Below, one piece after another: positions 13,429 through 23,166 of a DNA stretch of 33,742 nucleotides. Origin of the DNA: Blautia sp. (GTDB lineage Bacteria > Bacillota > Clostridia > Lachnospirales > Lachnospiraceae); NCBI GenBank assembly GCA_022770365.1, contig JALEHU010000037.1:1-33742 (forward strand), written 5' to 3'. Numbering within the stretch: position 1 is the stretch's first letter; every line of letters starts with the position of its first letter. Both the position numbers and the translations under genes were made by a program. The notes under the pieces were generated by a model. The model made no database searches. It was not told where the DNA came from and saw only the letters and a list, made by a program, of their open reading frames with translations.

Positions 13429-14154
13429 ATGTTTGGATCAGGTACGATCATTAACACCGCGGCTGTCATTGCAGGCGGACTCATCGGTGTGACTTTAAAG
13501 AAAGGAATTCCGGAAAAACACAGCCAGATTCTCATGCAGGCCTGCGGCGCTTCCACGATTTTCATCGGCGCCGCCGGCGTCATGGAAAAAATGCTGGTTA
13601 TCAAAGACGGGGCATTATCCACTCAGGGAACCATGCTGCTTATTTTTTCCATGGTACTCGGCAGTCTTGCCGGAAGTCTTCTGGATATTGAATCTCATCT
13701 TGAAAATTTCGGAGAGTTTCTGAAGCGAAAATTACATACGGAAAATGATACTCATTTTGTTGAGGGTTTTGTCACCTGCACCCTTGTGATCTGCATCGGA
13801 GCTATGGCGATCGTCGGCGCTATCAAGGATGGACTGACCGGTGACTACTCCACTCTTACAGCTAAAGCGATTCTTGACTTTGTGATTGTAGTTATTTTTG
13901 CGTCCACCCTTGGAAAAGGTGTTATCTTTTCTGCGCTGCCTTTGTTTCTTTATCAGGGACTGATCACCTGCGCAGCTGCTGCTTTCGGTGATTTTATGAG
14001 TGCTGCACTGATTTCCGATATTTCCTATGTAGGTTCCGCACTGATTTTCTGTGTCGGCATCAACATTGCCTTCGGCAAGAAATTCCCGGTAGGCAATATG
14101 CTCCCGGCACTGCTGATTCCGGCGGTTTACGCAGGACTCCGGCGTTTTTTATAA
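13429..14154 (+). CDS. DUF554 family integral membrane protein
   Basis: The 241-aa protein is hydrophobic with about six to seven membrane segments. It matches the DUF554 family (YdfK/YqgA type): MFGSGTIINTAAVIAGGLIG at the N-terminus, GSLAGSLLDIE in the loop, EGFVTCTLVICIGAMAIVG in the middle and a VGNMLPALL end. The function of this family is unknown; a transport role is often assumed. The ATG at 13429 has a GTGAGG ribosome-binding site and a good promoter upstream. The glycosyltransferase follows after 165 bp on the same strand, possibly in the same transcript. Full length, no defects. Confidence 0.93.
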   Translation: MFGSGTIINTAAVIAGGLIGVTLKKGIPEKHSQILMQACGASTIFIGAAGVMEKMLVIKDGALSTQGTMLLIFSMVLGSLAGSLLDIESHLENFGEFLKRKLHTENDTHFVEGFVTCTLVICIGAMAIVGAIKDGLTGDYSTLTAKAILDFVIVVIFASTLGKGVIFSALPLFLYQGLITCAAAAFGDFMSAALISDISYVGSALIFCVGINIAFGKKFPVGNMLPALLIPAVYAGLRRFL

Positions 14155-14319
14155 AGGAAAGGATACCTCATTTCTGAAAATTATCAGATAATATGATGTT
14201 GAGAACAAAAGGTATTTTGACCCCGGTATCAGAATATATCAGAATAAAGAACCGGAAACAGAATGCATAAAAGAAATGATATTGCATCCGCCAACAACTA
14301 AAATATCAGGAGGTTTCCT

Positions 14320-15057
14320 ATGGACATACTTTATATTGTCATTCCGGCATATAACGAGGAAGCAAACATACGACAGGTAATTGAAGACTGGTATCCGGTC
14401 GTCGAAGAGCATTCTGCCAGTCAGCAGTCAAGACTGGTTATTATTGATGACGGAAGTAAAGACAACACATACAAAATCATAACAGAATGCGCTGCTTCGC
14501 GCCCCCTTTTAAAAGCTGTCACCAAAAAGAACAGCGGCCATGGTCCCACCGTACTGGATGGATATCGTTATGCCCTGAAGCATGGAGCTGATTATATTTT
14601 CCAGACAGATTCTGATGGTCAGACACGCCCTGAGGAATTTGCGGAATTCTGGTCTCAAAAAGACATGTATGACATGGTAATTGGAAATCGCAAAGGCCGT
14701 CAGGATGGTGCATCCCGTGTATTCGTGACGAAAACATTAAAACTGGTTCTTCGTCTCTGCTTCGGAGTAACCGTTCCGGATGCAAACACTCCTTTCCGCC
14801 TGATGAATGCAGAAACACTGAAAAAATATATCGACCTGATCCCCAGAGATTTCAACCTTCCAAATGTACTCATTCCGGTAATATATACAAAACAGAATTG
14901 TAAGATAAAATATATTCCCATTACCTTCCGTCCCCGTCAGGGAGGCACGAATTCCATTAATATGAAAAAGATTACAAAAATCGGTATACATGCCGTCAAA
15001 GACTTTCGGACTATCAATAAGACAATACCGGCATCCGGTTTACATAAGAAAAAATGA
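14320..15057 (+). CDS. Family 2 glycosyltransferase
   Basis: A soluble 245-aa GT-A enzyme of the dolichol-phosphate-mannose-synthase-like group that would transfer a sugar from a nucleotide donor to a lipid or polymer acceptor at the membrane face. Visible motifs are IVIPAYNEEANI at the N-terminus, VIIDDGSKDNT (nucleotide-binding Asp pair) near 47-57, and QTDSDGQTRPEEF with the metal-binding DSD around residue 97. There are no C-terminal membrane helices, unlike the longer GtrB-type members. The ribosome-binding site AGGAGG lies 7 nt before the ATG. A weak TTGACC-17-CAGAAT promoter may exist at 14217-14245. Donor and acceptor cannot be told. Confidence 0.92.
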   Translation: MDILYIVIPAYNEEANIRQVIEDWYPVVEEHSASQQSRLVIIDDGSKDNTYKIITECAASRPLLKAVTKKNSGHGPTVLDGYRYALKHGADYIFQTDSDGQTRPEEFAEFWSQKDMYDMVIGNRKGRQDGASRVFVTKTLKLVLRLCFGVTVPDANTPFRLMNAETLKKYIDLIPRDFNLPNVLIPVIYTKQNCKIKYIPITFRPRQGGTNSINMKKITKIGIHAVKDFRTINKTIPASGLHKKK

Positions 15058-15082
15058 CTGCAACAGTCCGTCACATAATAGT

Positions 15083-15130
15083 ACAGAGGTGTTTTCATGC
15101 AGCAATACATGAAAACACCTCTGTTTTTTT
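15083..15130 (+). terminator. Intrinsic terminator with 17-bp stem
   Basis: ACAGAGGTGTTTTCATG (15083-15099) pairs perfectly with CATGAAAACACCTCTGT (15108-15124), followed by TTTTTT to 15130. It ends the plus-strand glycosyltransferase transcript. It also forms the hairpin directly after the stop of the converging Mrp operon, although without a U-tract in that direction. Confidence 0.95.
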
Positions 15131-17252
15131 ACCACCAGATAATATAAATCAACGTCAGGCAAAGCCCGATTCCCACAAGCATCAGTCCAAAAGACAGACT
15201 TCTCTGAATGATCATATTCGTCTCTTTAAACTCTTCATTCCGCACAGCCAGAAGATGAACATAATCTTTCTCTCCCGGATGTTTGCGGTTCCAGAAACGA
15301 TTTCCCAGATTCTGGAATCCATTCAGGAACTTACCCACAAATTCCGTTACCGCATTGCCCTCCGGCCGTTCATGCGGCAGCGGACTGTCAGAATAGATCG
15401 TCTTTCGCAGCACAACAATCAGAAGTTCCAGGATACTGTCCGCAATCCTGCAGAACACACCACATACAAAAGGCAGAAACTGAAGAAGAACCGGACGGTA
15501 GATCAGATTTTCAAGATCCAGCCACTTCGGCCACGCATCGATATAACACCTTGCACTGCCTTTCTTTTCCGAAGTTTTTCTCATCAGATACCGGCGGATC
15601 ACAAACAGATAAACCACCGCACCGATTCCGATGGAAATCAGTGCTCCGGAAAGATTTTTCAGGCTGAAATATACCACCGCATGTCCTGTCTCTTCCAGAT
15701 TCATAAGCCCCTGCCCGAGCTCTGCTATGCGATCCATAATCGTATGCGGGAACAATCCCCAGATCAGCAGCACAGCCGCACTGATTCCCAGCGCCAGGGA
15801 GCTCTTCAGATTCATGTATTTTTTCATCTGGTCAAATTTCCGCTGCACTTCTGCACTGGAATTTTTCTCCACAAAAATTGCCGCATATAATTTTGTCATA
15901 TACGCAACAGTCAGACCGCCGCTGAACAGGAAAATATATTCCACAGCATGCATCACCCAGTCGCCGCCGTATTCCACAATGCTTTCATGAATCAGGGTTT
16001 TGCTGATATATCCACCAAAGAACGGAATGCCTCCGATTGCCAGTGCTCCTGTGAGAAAAATCGCCTTCAAAAGCGGTTTTTTCCTTCCGAAGCCCCGTAT
16101 CTCATTAAGCTTCAGCGCATGTGTATTCATAAAAATCACACCTGCAGCCATAAACAGTACCAGCTTGATCATGGAATGATTTACCATATGAAGCAGCGTT
16201 CCATGCACAGCCATGGCATTTTCTTCTCCCAGCAGTCCCTGCATTCCCACACCAACCAGTATAAAACCGATCTGAGACATGGACGAGCAGGCCAGTGTTC
16301 TCTTCAGGTCTATGGAAAATACCGCCAGAAGAGCCCCTCCGAACATGGTCAGCACACCGATTCCCAGAATCAGATTCCCCCATGCGGTATCATGTAGAAA
16401 CAGATTGCTGCTGATGATCAGAATCCCGAAAACACCGGTTTTTGTAAGAATACCGGACAGCAGAGCTGACGCCGGGGCCGGTGCCACGGGATGAGCCTTT
16501 GGCAGCCAGATATGAAGAGGAAATGCTCCGGCCTTTGCACCGAATCCCACCAGCATACAGGCACCTGCCGCATAAAGGGCATCCTTATTCTCATATACAC
16601 GTGCTGCCGGTAAAAGTTCAGAGATCACCAGGGTTCCCAGTTCCCGGTAAAGCAGGAACAGGCCCATAAGCATGACCAGTCCTCCGATCACCGCGACTGC
16701 CAGATAGGTAGCCGCAGCCCGAAGTGACTCGGGATTTTCCTCCTGTGCAACCCATACATAAGAAGTAAAGGACATAATCTCAAAAAAGATAAACGTCGTA
16801 TACAGATCTGCTGACAGAAAAACACCCATGGTCGCTCCCAGTGTCAGCAGCAAAAACAAATAAAACCGGTTTCTGTTTTCATGATGGAGGAAATATTCTC
16901 CGGACAGAAGCGTTGTCATCATCCACATCAAAGCTGCAATAACACTGTAGACCACACGGAATCCATCCAGCGTAAAACTCAGTCCGAATCCACAGATTTC
17001 GGGAATATGTACCTGCGCATAAATTCTGTCGTACACGCCCGATTCCACGGTGCCGGACAATGCTGAAGCACCTGATACCCCTGCAGCTCCTCCAAGACTC
17101 ATAACTGCCAGCATCACAGCCAGCAAAAATTCACTGATCACCACAGATTCCGCCAGATAATTGCGGTATTCCTCGCGGTATCTACCCGCCGCATAAGAAA
17201 GGAGTCCGCCCAGAAATGGATAAAATACCAGAATCATCACGATTATATTCAT
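15129..17252 (-). CDS. MrpD/NuoL-type proton-translocating antiporter subunit (fourth copy)
   Basis: This large (707 aa) NuoL/MrpA-D-like membrane protein is the last gene of the operon. The core antiporter fold is seen in LSADLYTTFIFFEIMSF (key Glu158 in TM5), KAGAFPLHIWLPKAHPVAPA (Lys in TM7) and LLHMVNHSMIKLVLFMAAG (Lys of the broken helix). It has extra C-terminal membrane segments and a soluble stretch ending in two helices, which explains its length over MrpD (about 500). It may play the role of MrpA or NuoL in the complex. The ATG at 17252 has GGAGG upstream, and the preceding gene ends 16 bp before. Exact subunit naming is uncertain. Confidence 0.9.
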   Translation of the reverse strand: MNIIVMILVFYPFLGGLLSYAAGRYREEYRNYLAESVVISEFLLAVMLAVMSLGGAAGVSGASALSGTVESGVYDRIYAQVHIPEICGFGLSFTLDGFRVVYSVIAALMWMMTTLLSGEYFLHHENRNRFYLFLLLTLGATMGVFLSADLYTTFIFFEIMSFTSYVWVAQEENPESLRAAATYLAVAVIGGLVMLMGLFLLYRELGTLVISELLPAARVYENKDALYAAGACMLVGFGAKAGAFPLHIWLPKAHPVAPAPASALLSGILTKTGVFGILIISSNLFLHDTAWGNLILGIGVLTMFGGALLAVFSIDLKRTLACSSMSQIGFILVGVGMQGLLGEENAMAVHGTLLHMVNHSMIKLVLFMAAGVIFMNTHALKLNEIRGFGRKKPLLKAIFLTGALAIGGIPFFGGYISKTLIHESIVEYGGDWVMHAVEYIFLFSGGLTVAYMTKLYAAIFVEKNSSAEVQRKFDQMKKYMNLKSSLALGISAAVLLIWGLFPHTIMDRIAELGQGLMNLEETGHAVVYFSLKNLSGALISIGIGAVVYLFVIRRYLMRKTSEKKGSARCYIDAWPKWLDLENLIYRPVLLQFLPFVCGVFCRIADSILELLIVVLRKTIYSDSPLPHERPEGNAVTEFVGKFLNGFQNLGNRFWNRKHPGEKDYVHLLAVRNEEFKETNMIIQRSLSFGLMLVGIGLCLTLIYIIWW

Positions 17253-17268
17253 TCTCTCAACTCCCTCC

Positions 17269-18744
17269 TCAATTCATTGCCGCAGCAATCGATTCCAATG
17301 CTGCGATCATCGGTTCCGGATGAAGACCGAACACAAACATGGCAATAACAAAAATCACCAGCGGAAGAATCATCATCCAGTTGGGATCTTCCACATCCGA
17401 AATCGTATCATAGTCAAAATCCTTTCCCGGAAAAAAAGCCCGGATGGAAATTGTCATCATATAAATTGCCGTCAGAAGCGCAGACACCAGAAGCGCGGCC
17501 ACGCCCAGATAACCCAGCGGATTCTCACTTGACACAGCAGCTTTTGCCAGATTCCATTTACTGATAAAACCACAGAGTCCCGGTACGCCCATCAGAGCCA
17601 TTCCGGAAATGGTAAAAATCGTAAAAACTTTTGGCATTTTCCAGCCAAATCCCCTCAGTTCGTGAATATAGTTCCTGCCGGTCTTGTAAATAACTGCCCC
17701 GGCGCAGAAAAAGGAGCAGATCTTCATTACCGCATGAAATACCATGTGACTCAGCGCGCCAACAAGTCCCAGCGGCGTCATTAACGCTGCTCCGAACAGG
17801 ATGTAGGAAAGATTGCTGACTGTAGACCATGCAAGACGCCTTTTCAGATGTGTTTCTTTCAGCGCTCTGCTGCATCCGTACACAATGGTAAAGATCGTCA
17901 GGCCCAGCACAACCATCTGTGCCCAGGTTCCTCTGAGAAGTTCTGTGCCAAAACTGTAATATGTCACACGGATCACGGTAAAAGCTCCGGCCTTGACAAC
18001 TGCCACCGCATGCAGAAGCGCTGTTACAGGAGTAGGCGCCACGCCGGCTTTTGGAAGCCAGGAGGAAAAAGGAAACATTGCCGCCTTAACACTGAACCCG
18101 CAGAAGCACAGCACATAGATCAGAAGCATCAGCCCCTGCCTGTCTCCCAGCGCAGCCGCATCAATCACTCCACCCGGCACGAACACGGAAGTTGTTCCGT
18201 AAGTCAGGATAAAAATCATTCCGATAAACGCAAATGCCGCGCCGCCCAGAGAATAATACAGATATGTACGGCTGGCCAGTATCGCCTCTCTAGTCAGCGT
18301 ATGCATGATCAGAGGCAGGGTCACCAGACTCAGCATTTCATAGAAGAAATACATGGTCAGAATATCTTCTGCCAGAGCAATTCCCAGTGTCACTCCATAA
18401 GTGATCACATAGAACATAAAAAAGTATTTCTCATGCCCCTCATGCTTCATATATTCAAACGAATACAGTGTAGCCAGCGGCCACAGAGAAGACAGGATTC
18501 CGGCAAACACCGTTCCCAGTCCGTCCAGGCGGAAGCTGACACTTAAATTACCGGTAAACCGGAACAATGTAAACGAACCGTCCGGTCTGGATATCAACAG
18601 AGCCCACACCAGCAGAGAAGTAAGCAGAACAATGCCTTCCACATACCATGTCATATGCCTGCGGGTTTTAAACGGAATCAGGGGAACCAGAACCCCGAAG
18701 ATGATCGGAAGCAAAACGACTACTACCATCATATTTGCACTCAT
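17269..18744 (-). CDS. MrpD/NuoM-type proton-translocating antiporter subunit (third copy)
   Basis: A 491-aa polytopic protein of the proton_antipo_M family. It conserves the pump Glu in ILTMYFFYEMLSL (about 136), the Lys in KAAMFPFSSWLPKAGVAPTP and the Lys in LSHMVFHAVMKICSFFCAG, so it should be a working ion channel unit. It follows the second copy by 17 bp with its own GGGAGG Shine-Dalgarno. Its loop KAGVAPTPVTALLHA differs from the AHPVAP(S/A)PASA of its neighbours, so it is not a recent tandem duplicate. It belongs to the same nine-gene antiporter operon. Confidence 0.92.
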   Translation of the reverse strand: MSANMMVVVVLLPIIFGVLVPLIPFKTRRHMTWYVEGIVLLTSLLVWALLISRPDGSFTLFRFTGNLSVSFRLDGLGTVFAGILSSLWPLATLYSFEYMKHEGHEKYFFMFYVITYGVTLGIALAEDILTMYFFYEMLSLVTLPLIMHTLTREAILASRTYLYYSLGGAAFAFIGMIFILTYGTTSVFVPGGVIDAAALGDRQGLMLLIYVLCFCGFSVKAAMFPFSSWLPKAGVAPTPVTALLHAVAVVKAGAFTVIRVTYYSFGTELLRGTWAQMVVLGLTIFTIVYGCSRALKETHLKRRLAWSTVSNLSYILFGAALMTPLGLVGALSHMVFHAVMKICSFFCAGAVIYKTGRNYIHELRGFGWKMPKVFTIFTISGMALMGVPGLCGFISKWNLAKAAVSSENPLGYLGVAALLVSALLTAIYMMTISIRAFFPGKDFDYDTISDVEDPNWMMILPLVIFVIAMFVFGLHPEPMIAALESIAAAMN

Positions 18745-18761
18745 TGATTCGTCCTCCCTTC

Positions 18762-20279
18762 CTACATCAGTCCCGAAATCAGCTGACTGATATAGTCGAT
18801 CAGCGGATTCGGCAAAACACCAAGAATTATTGTCAGGCTCGCAAGGATACCCAGGGGAATCAGCATCATCATGGATGGTTCCTTCTTTTGTGCATCCCGG
18901 ATATCCACGGCACTGCTTTTCATTTCAGAATTTCCCGCAGACGTTTTTTCTCCGTCCCTTTTCCCGGGGAAAAATCCCTTCATCGTCACCGGAAGCAGAT
19001 ACCCCGCTGTCAGCAGAGCACTGAGCAGCAGCACCACCGGTCCCAGCCAGCCAAACACGCCCACATCCGCATTCAGCGCACCTTCCGCCAGATACCACTT
19101 GCTCACAAAGCCGCAGGCCGGCGGAATTCCGATGAGCGCCAGAGAAGCAAAGGTATAGCACCATACTGTTTTCGGCATCCGCTTCCCGATTCCTGTCAGC
19201 TCACTGACTCTCGTTTTTCCACATTCAAATATAAATACTCCGGCAGTGAGAAACAGCGCGCTTTTGATAAATGCATGAAACACTGTATGGAGCAATGCTC
19301 CCGTTATTCCCATGGGTGTCAGCAGAGACAGCCCGAACAGAATATAGGAAATCTGGCTTACTGTAGAATATGCAAGCCTTTTTTTGAAAACAGGTTCCCG
19401 ATAAGCCAGCATGGAACCCATAAATACCGTAACAAGTGCCAGCACCATCCATGCAGTCTGCACCCAGGTTCCCCTGATAAAATCCGGTCCCACTACATAG
19501 TAAACCGTACGGATTGCCGCAAGCACACCGGCTTTTACCACAATTCCGGAAAACACTGCGGATGCCGGAGAGGGTGCTACCGGATGAGCGGCAGGCAGCC
19601 ATGAGTGGAGCGGCAGCATACCGGCTTTTGCACCGAATCCTGCCAGCATGGCAAAAACTGCGATTAAAAGAATTGTCCTATGATCCTGCGCCAGAACCGG
19701 ATTCAGCGTTCCCCCCGGCGTAAATGCCAGGGTATCACAGTTCTGATATAAAAAATATATTCCGAACAGTCCCATATAGGCTCCGCACAGAGAATAAAAC
19801 AGATATTTCAGAGCAGCCATGACCGCCTCCCTGGAACCGTTATGCAGTACCAGAGGTGCAGAGGTCAGTGTCATCAGCTCGTAAAAAATATACATCGTCA
19901 CAAGATTTCCTGCGAAATCCAGCGCCACAATCACCCCATATACAATGAGATAGAGGCCGAAAAAGCGTTTTTCCCCGCCTTCATGCTCCATATAAACAAA
20001 AGCATAGATTCCCACGCACACCCACACAATGCTTGTAAAGGTTACATAAAGCCTGCTGATGCCGTCAATATGGAAATACACAGGAATATCTTTCATAAGA
20101 TAAAACAGCGTCACGCTTTTGTCCCCTGTCCAGGCTGCTGCAACAGCGAGGACAGCCGATATTACCAGAACAGCTCCCGCAGCCTGATGCAGACGACGGC
20201 GTTCGCACTGAGACATCAGCAGCAGAAAAATACCGGCAATCACCGGCAGAAATACCGGCAGCAAAATCCAACCATTCAT
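18762..20279 (-). CDS. MrpD/NuoM-type proton-translocating antiporter subunit (second copy)
   Basis: A 505-aa polytopic antiporter subunit. Family residues are visible: Glu134 in NLVTMYIFYELMTL, the Lys in FGAKAGMLPLHSWLPAAHPV and the Lys in LLHTVFHAFIKSALFLTAG. A long charged loop near residues 430-470 (PGKRDGEKTSAGNSEMKSSA) precedes the last helices. An ATG at 20279 has GGAGG 8 nt upstream, 25 bp after the first copy. It is presumed to form part of the distal ion-pumping array of the Mrp-like complex. Confidence 0.92.
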   Translation of the reverse strand: MNGWILLPVFLPVIAGIFLLLMSQCERRRLHQAAGAVLVISAVLAVAAAWTGDKSVTLFYLMKDIPVYFHIDGISRLYVTFTSIVWVCVGIYAFVYMEHEGGEKRFFGLYLIVYGVIVALDFAGNLVTMYIFYELMTLTSAPLVLHNGSREAVMAALKYLFYSLCGAYMGLFGIYFLYQNCDTLAFTPGGTLNPVLAQDHRTILLIAVFAMLAGFGAKAGMLPLHSWLPAAHPVAPSPASAVFSGIVVKAGVLAAIRTVYYVVGPDFIRGTWVQTAWMVLALVTVFMGSMLAYREPVFKKRLAYSTVSQISYILFGLSLLTPMGITGALLHTVFHAFIKSALFLTAGVFIFECGKTRVSELTGIGKRMPKTVWCYTFASLALIGIPPACGFVSKWYLAEGALNADVGVFGWLGPVVLLLSALLTAGYLLPVTMKGFFPGKRDGEKTSAGNSEMKSSAVDIRDAQKKEPSMMMLIPLGILASLTIILGVLPNPLIDYISQLISGLM

Positions 20280-20304
20280 GTCATTTTCCTCCTATGCAGA
20301 CATC

Positions 20305-21813
20305 TTAAGAAAACATTGCGAGGCCGCTGCGAAGCAGTCTGATGACCGGTTCCGAACTGAGGCCGAGAAGCATGTTCAGTATAATAAAGAAAACAAGTGC
20401 CGCCGATTTGTACGGCTGTTCTTTTACAGAAACAGACCTGAATCCTTTTTTCTGCAGAAGCTTCTGAGGAACAGGCGTATAAATCCTGATCACTGTTTTC
20501 ATAAAATATACCGCATTTAAAATAGTACTGATTGCAAGGGCAATCAGTGTCGGAAGCATTTTATGCAGACTTTCCATACCTGCCTGAGCAAACAGCAGCT
20601 TGGAGATAAAGCCGGAGAACATCGGTACACCAACCATGGAAAGAGAACCCACGGTAAAAGCCACGCCTGCCAGCTTGTTCCGGTAACCGGCTCCCGTCAG
20701 TTCCAGAAACTCTGTATTGTCTCCGGAAGCATCCGTAATACCGGAAGCCGCCACAAAAAGCAGCGATTTCGTAGCTGCATGGGAAAGAACATGATAAAGG
20801 CTGGCCAGAACTCCGGCCGTCGTTCCAAGACCGAATCCCATATAAATATAACCAATCTGGGCAACCGAAGAATAAGCGATCATTCTGCGGATGTTGTTCT
20901 CCCGGATCGCATTTATGGATCCCATAATCATACCTGCAACGCCGAAAACGAACAGGACATTTACCACTTTACTGTCACGGACAATATTAAATCCGATCAC
21001 ACGGAAAAAAATCTTGGCCAGAAGGAAAATATATCCTTTCGAAACCAGAGAAGACAATATCGCCGCCGAGGACAGTGTGGAATATCCATAAGCATCGGGC
21101 AGCCAGGCATGGAACGGAAACAATGCGCTTTTGATCGCAAGACCTACGGAAATCAGGGCCAGCGATACCAGAAGCGGAATATTATAGGTGCCTGACTGGT
21201 GAAGAAGCTGCACCTGTTCTCTGATATTACTCATGAGAAGATGCCCCGTCAGGTCATACAGAAAACAAATACCAAGGAGCAGAAGACCTGACCCCATCAG
21301 GCTCATGATCATATATCTGGTCGCCGCTTCCAGTGTACGTCCGTTCTGGCGGATCATGATCAGTCCGCAGGCGGAAATAGTATTAATCTCCACAAATACA
21401 TAAGCAGTAAAAAGGTCATTGGTGTAGATCAGCGTAAGCAGTGAAGACAGCAGCAGATTGACCATGACATAATACAGATTCTGCTTGGTATCCTCCAGTT
21501 CCCGCTCTCTTTCATATACACCGCCGACCACGCACAGAAACATAATCACACAGAAGAACACTGCCATAAATGCTTCCAGGATTCCCACACGGATCTCGTT
21601 TCCCCAGGGTGCCGGGAAATGTCCCATGGTATAAACATAAGAACTTCCGGAATTTAACACAAATACCAGAACCGCGCAGGACATCACCGTGATCACGGAC
21701 ATCACCGCCAGATTGACGCGCTTGGCTTTTTTTCCATCCAGAATAGAGGAAAGCGGACCGGAAAACAGGGACAGGATAATGGTCATAAACGGAAAATTCT
21801 GTACAAACTGCAT
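20305..21813 (-). CDS. mrpD: MrpD-type antiporter subunit (first copy)
   Basis: A 502-aa proton-translocating subunit that directly follows mrpC, the usual place of mrpD. TAYVFVEINTISACG carries the TM5 Glu (about 142), IKSALFPFHAWLPDAY the TM7 Lys, and LYHVLSHAATKSLLFVAASG the broken-helix Lys. The ATG at 21813 overlaps the mrpC stop (TGATG) and has GGAGG 7 nt upstream. A GTG one codon earlier is possible but less likely. Of the four paralogues this is the best candidate for the true MrpD. Confidence 0.94.
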   Translation of the reverse strand: MQFVQNFPFMTIILSLFSGPLSSILDGKKAKRVNLAVMSVITVMSCAVLVFVLNSGSSYVYTMGHFPAPWGNEIRVGILEAFMAVFFCVIMFLCVVGGVYERERELEDTKQNLYYVMVNLLLSSLLTLIYTNDLFTAYVFVEINTISACGLIMIRQNGRTLEAATRYMIMSLMGSGLLLLGICFLYDLTGHLLMSNIREQVQLLHQSGTYNIPLLVSLALISVGLAIKSALFPFHAWLPDAYGYSTLSSAAILSSLVSKGYIFLLAKIFFRVIGFNIVRDSKVVNVLFVFGVAGMIMGSINAIRENNIRRMIAYSSVAQIGYIYMGFGLGTTAGVLASLYHVLSHAATKSLLFVAASGITDASGDNTEFLELTGAGYRNKLAGVAFTVGSLSMVGVPMFSGFISKLLFAQAGMESLHKMLPTLIALAISTILNAVYFMKTVIRIYTPVPQKLLQKKGFRSVSVKEQPYKSAALVFFIILNMLLGLSSEPVIRLLRSGLAMFS

Positions 21814-22190
21814 CACAATCCCTCCTTTTTCAGCCTCGTGGAAATTTCGTCAAGATCCAGGGTGTGGTATCTCCGGTAAAGCCGGATAGTCAGTGAAAGC
21901 ATCAGAGCCGTTACGGACACGGATACTACGATTCCCGTAAGAACAAGACCGCTGGGAATAGGGTTGATATACGCATCCACGCTTTGAATTCCATCGGTCA
22001 CGATGGGGGCTTTGTGTCCGTCAATATATCCTTTCAAAGCCAGAAACAGATACATCGCTGTATCCATGATATTCAGCCCGATAATTTTTTTGATCAGATT
22101 TCTCTGCAGAAGCAGATTGGAAAAGCCGATTCCAAAAAGGATCATTGCAATCGCCTCTTCATAATTGGTGAAAAGATTTGCAATATTCAT
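21813..22190 (-). CDS. mrpC: MrpC, NuoK-like antiporter subunit
   Basis: MrpC is the small NuoK-like membrane subunit that bridges the antiporter-type subunits. The 125-aa product from ATG 22190 has three membrane helices. Visible motifs include IAMILFGIGFSNLLLQRNLIKKIIGLNIMDTA (NuoK-like second helix, split here by my reading) and the PIPSGLVLTGIVVSVSVTAL segment typical of MrpC. I rejected the longer frame from 22259 because an AAAGGAG site lies 9 nt before the ATG at 22190, and the extension overlaps mrpB with non-conserved residues. Its stop overlaps the next ATG by one base. Confidence 0.93.
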   Translation of the reverse strand: MNIANLFTNYEEAIAMILFGIGFSNLLLQRNLIKKIIGLNIMDTAMYLFLALKGYIDGHKAPIVTDGIQSVDAYINPIPSGLVLTGIVVSVSVTALMLSLTIRLYRRYHTLDLDEISTRLKKEGL

Positions 22191-22191
22191 A

Positions 22192-23166
22192 TCAATAGGC
22201 TCCTTTCCGGAACATAACATAAAATGTATACATGGTTCCTGCCACAACGATTCCCACACAGATATTCAGGATCAGGATCAGACCGCTGCTTAAGATCGCA
22301 CCGGGAGTGCCCAGAGGGATCACACTCTCAATATGATTGGCACCTGTGTAGAAAGAATAACTTTTTGCAAGAGCATAACATGCCAGAGCACAGAAACTTG
22401 TCCTGCGGTAAGTTTTCTGTGTGAAAAATCTCTCTGTCTTTGCAAAGCCGAATGCATTCAGATACAGGATAAGTCCTGCTCCAATGACCGCTCCTCCGGA
22501 AAATCCGCCGCCGGGCCCCAGATGACCGCATAAAATAATATAAATCCCGAAAATAAAAATCGGCGGAACCAGAATTCTGGCCACCGTCTGAAGAATAATA
22601 TCATTCTTCGGCTCGTAAATACGGTCATTCTCCATACTGTAACCCATACCGCTCCGGCCTTTTTTGTCCCCGTCAATGCGCAGCAGGATCAGTACGGTAC
22701 ACGTGGCAATAAACAGCACATGGGATTCTCCCAGAGTATCAAAAGCTCTGTAATCCAGAATCATGCCTGTAACAATATTCACAGCTCCCGTCTCCTGAAG
22801 ACCGCTTTCGATATATCTCTCTGAAACTTCATTATTCACCGGGTTGGACGCATTTCCGAAACTTGGCAGATTAGACACTGCGGTAAGGAGCATCGTCACA
22901 AGAAACAGGCAGAAAAGAACACTGAATATCCGGTACGCTTTCCGGAAAACGCGTACTTCAGGGTTATTCTTGAGATCATAGACTTTTTCAAAAGTCTGTC
23001 TCTTTTCTTTTCTTCTTTTGATCACCGTTTTTTTATCTTCCGTAAACGGCTTCTGCGGCTTCATTTCCACATGATCCAGCAGCAGGTCTCCGGATCCGTC
23101 CAGCCACTGTTTCAGCCGGAAGGACAGGGTATGTTCATAATCTTTTTCTGATACTTTTTTACTCAT
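22192..23166 (-). CDS. mrpB: MbhE-MrpB fusion antiporter subunit
   Basis: A 324-aa protein. The first about 80 residues are charged and soluble. A membrane helix and an MbhE-like segment follow (GAVNIVTGMILDYRAFDTLG, near 125-145), then the MrpB/MnhB domain (GGGFSGGAVIGAGLILYLNA). In Pyrococcus-type Mbh these two domains are separate genes (MbhE, MbhF), and in standard Mrp the first is part of MrpA. The gene overlaps the upstream MbhD-like stop by 8 bp, and mrpC begins 1 bp after its stop. It presumably forms the junction between the proximal module and the D-type subunits. The charged N-terminal extension is unusual. Confidence 0.9.
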   Translation of the reverse strand: MSKKVSEKDYEHTLSFRLKQWLDGSGDLLLDHVEMKPQKPFTEDKKTVIKRRKEKRQTFEKVYDLKNNPEVRVFRKAYRIFSVLFCLFLVTMLLTAVSNLPSFGNASNPVNNEVSERYIESGLQETGAVNIVTGMILDYRAFDTLGESHVLFIATCTVLILLRIDGDKKGRSGMGYSMENDRIYEPKNDIILQTVARILVPPIFIFGIYIILCGHLGPGGGFSGGAVIGAGLILYLNAFGFAKTERFFTQKTYRRTSFCALACYALAKSYSFYTGANHIESVIPLGTPGAILSSGLILILNICVGIVVAGTMYTFYVMFRKGAY

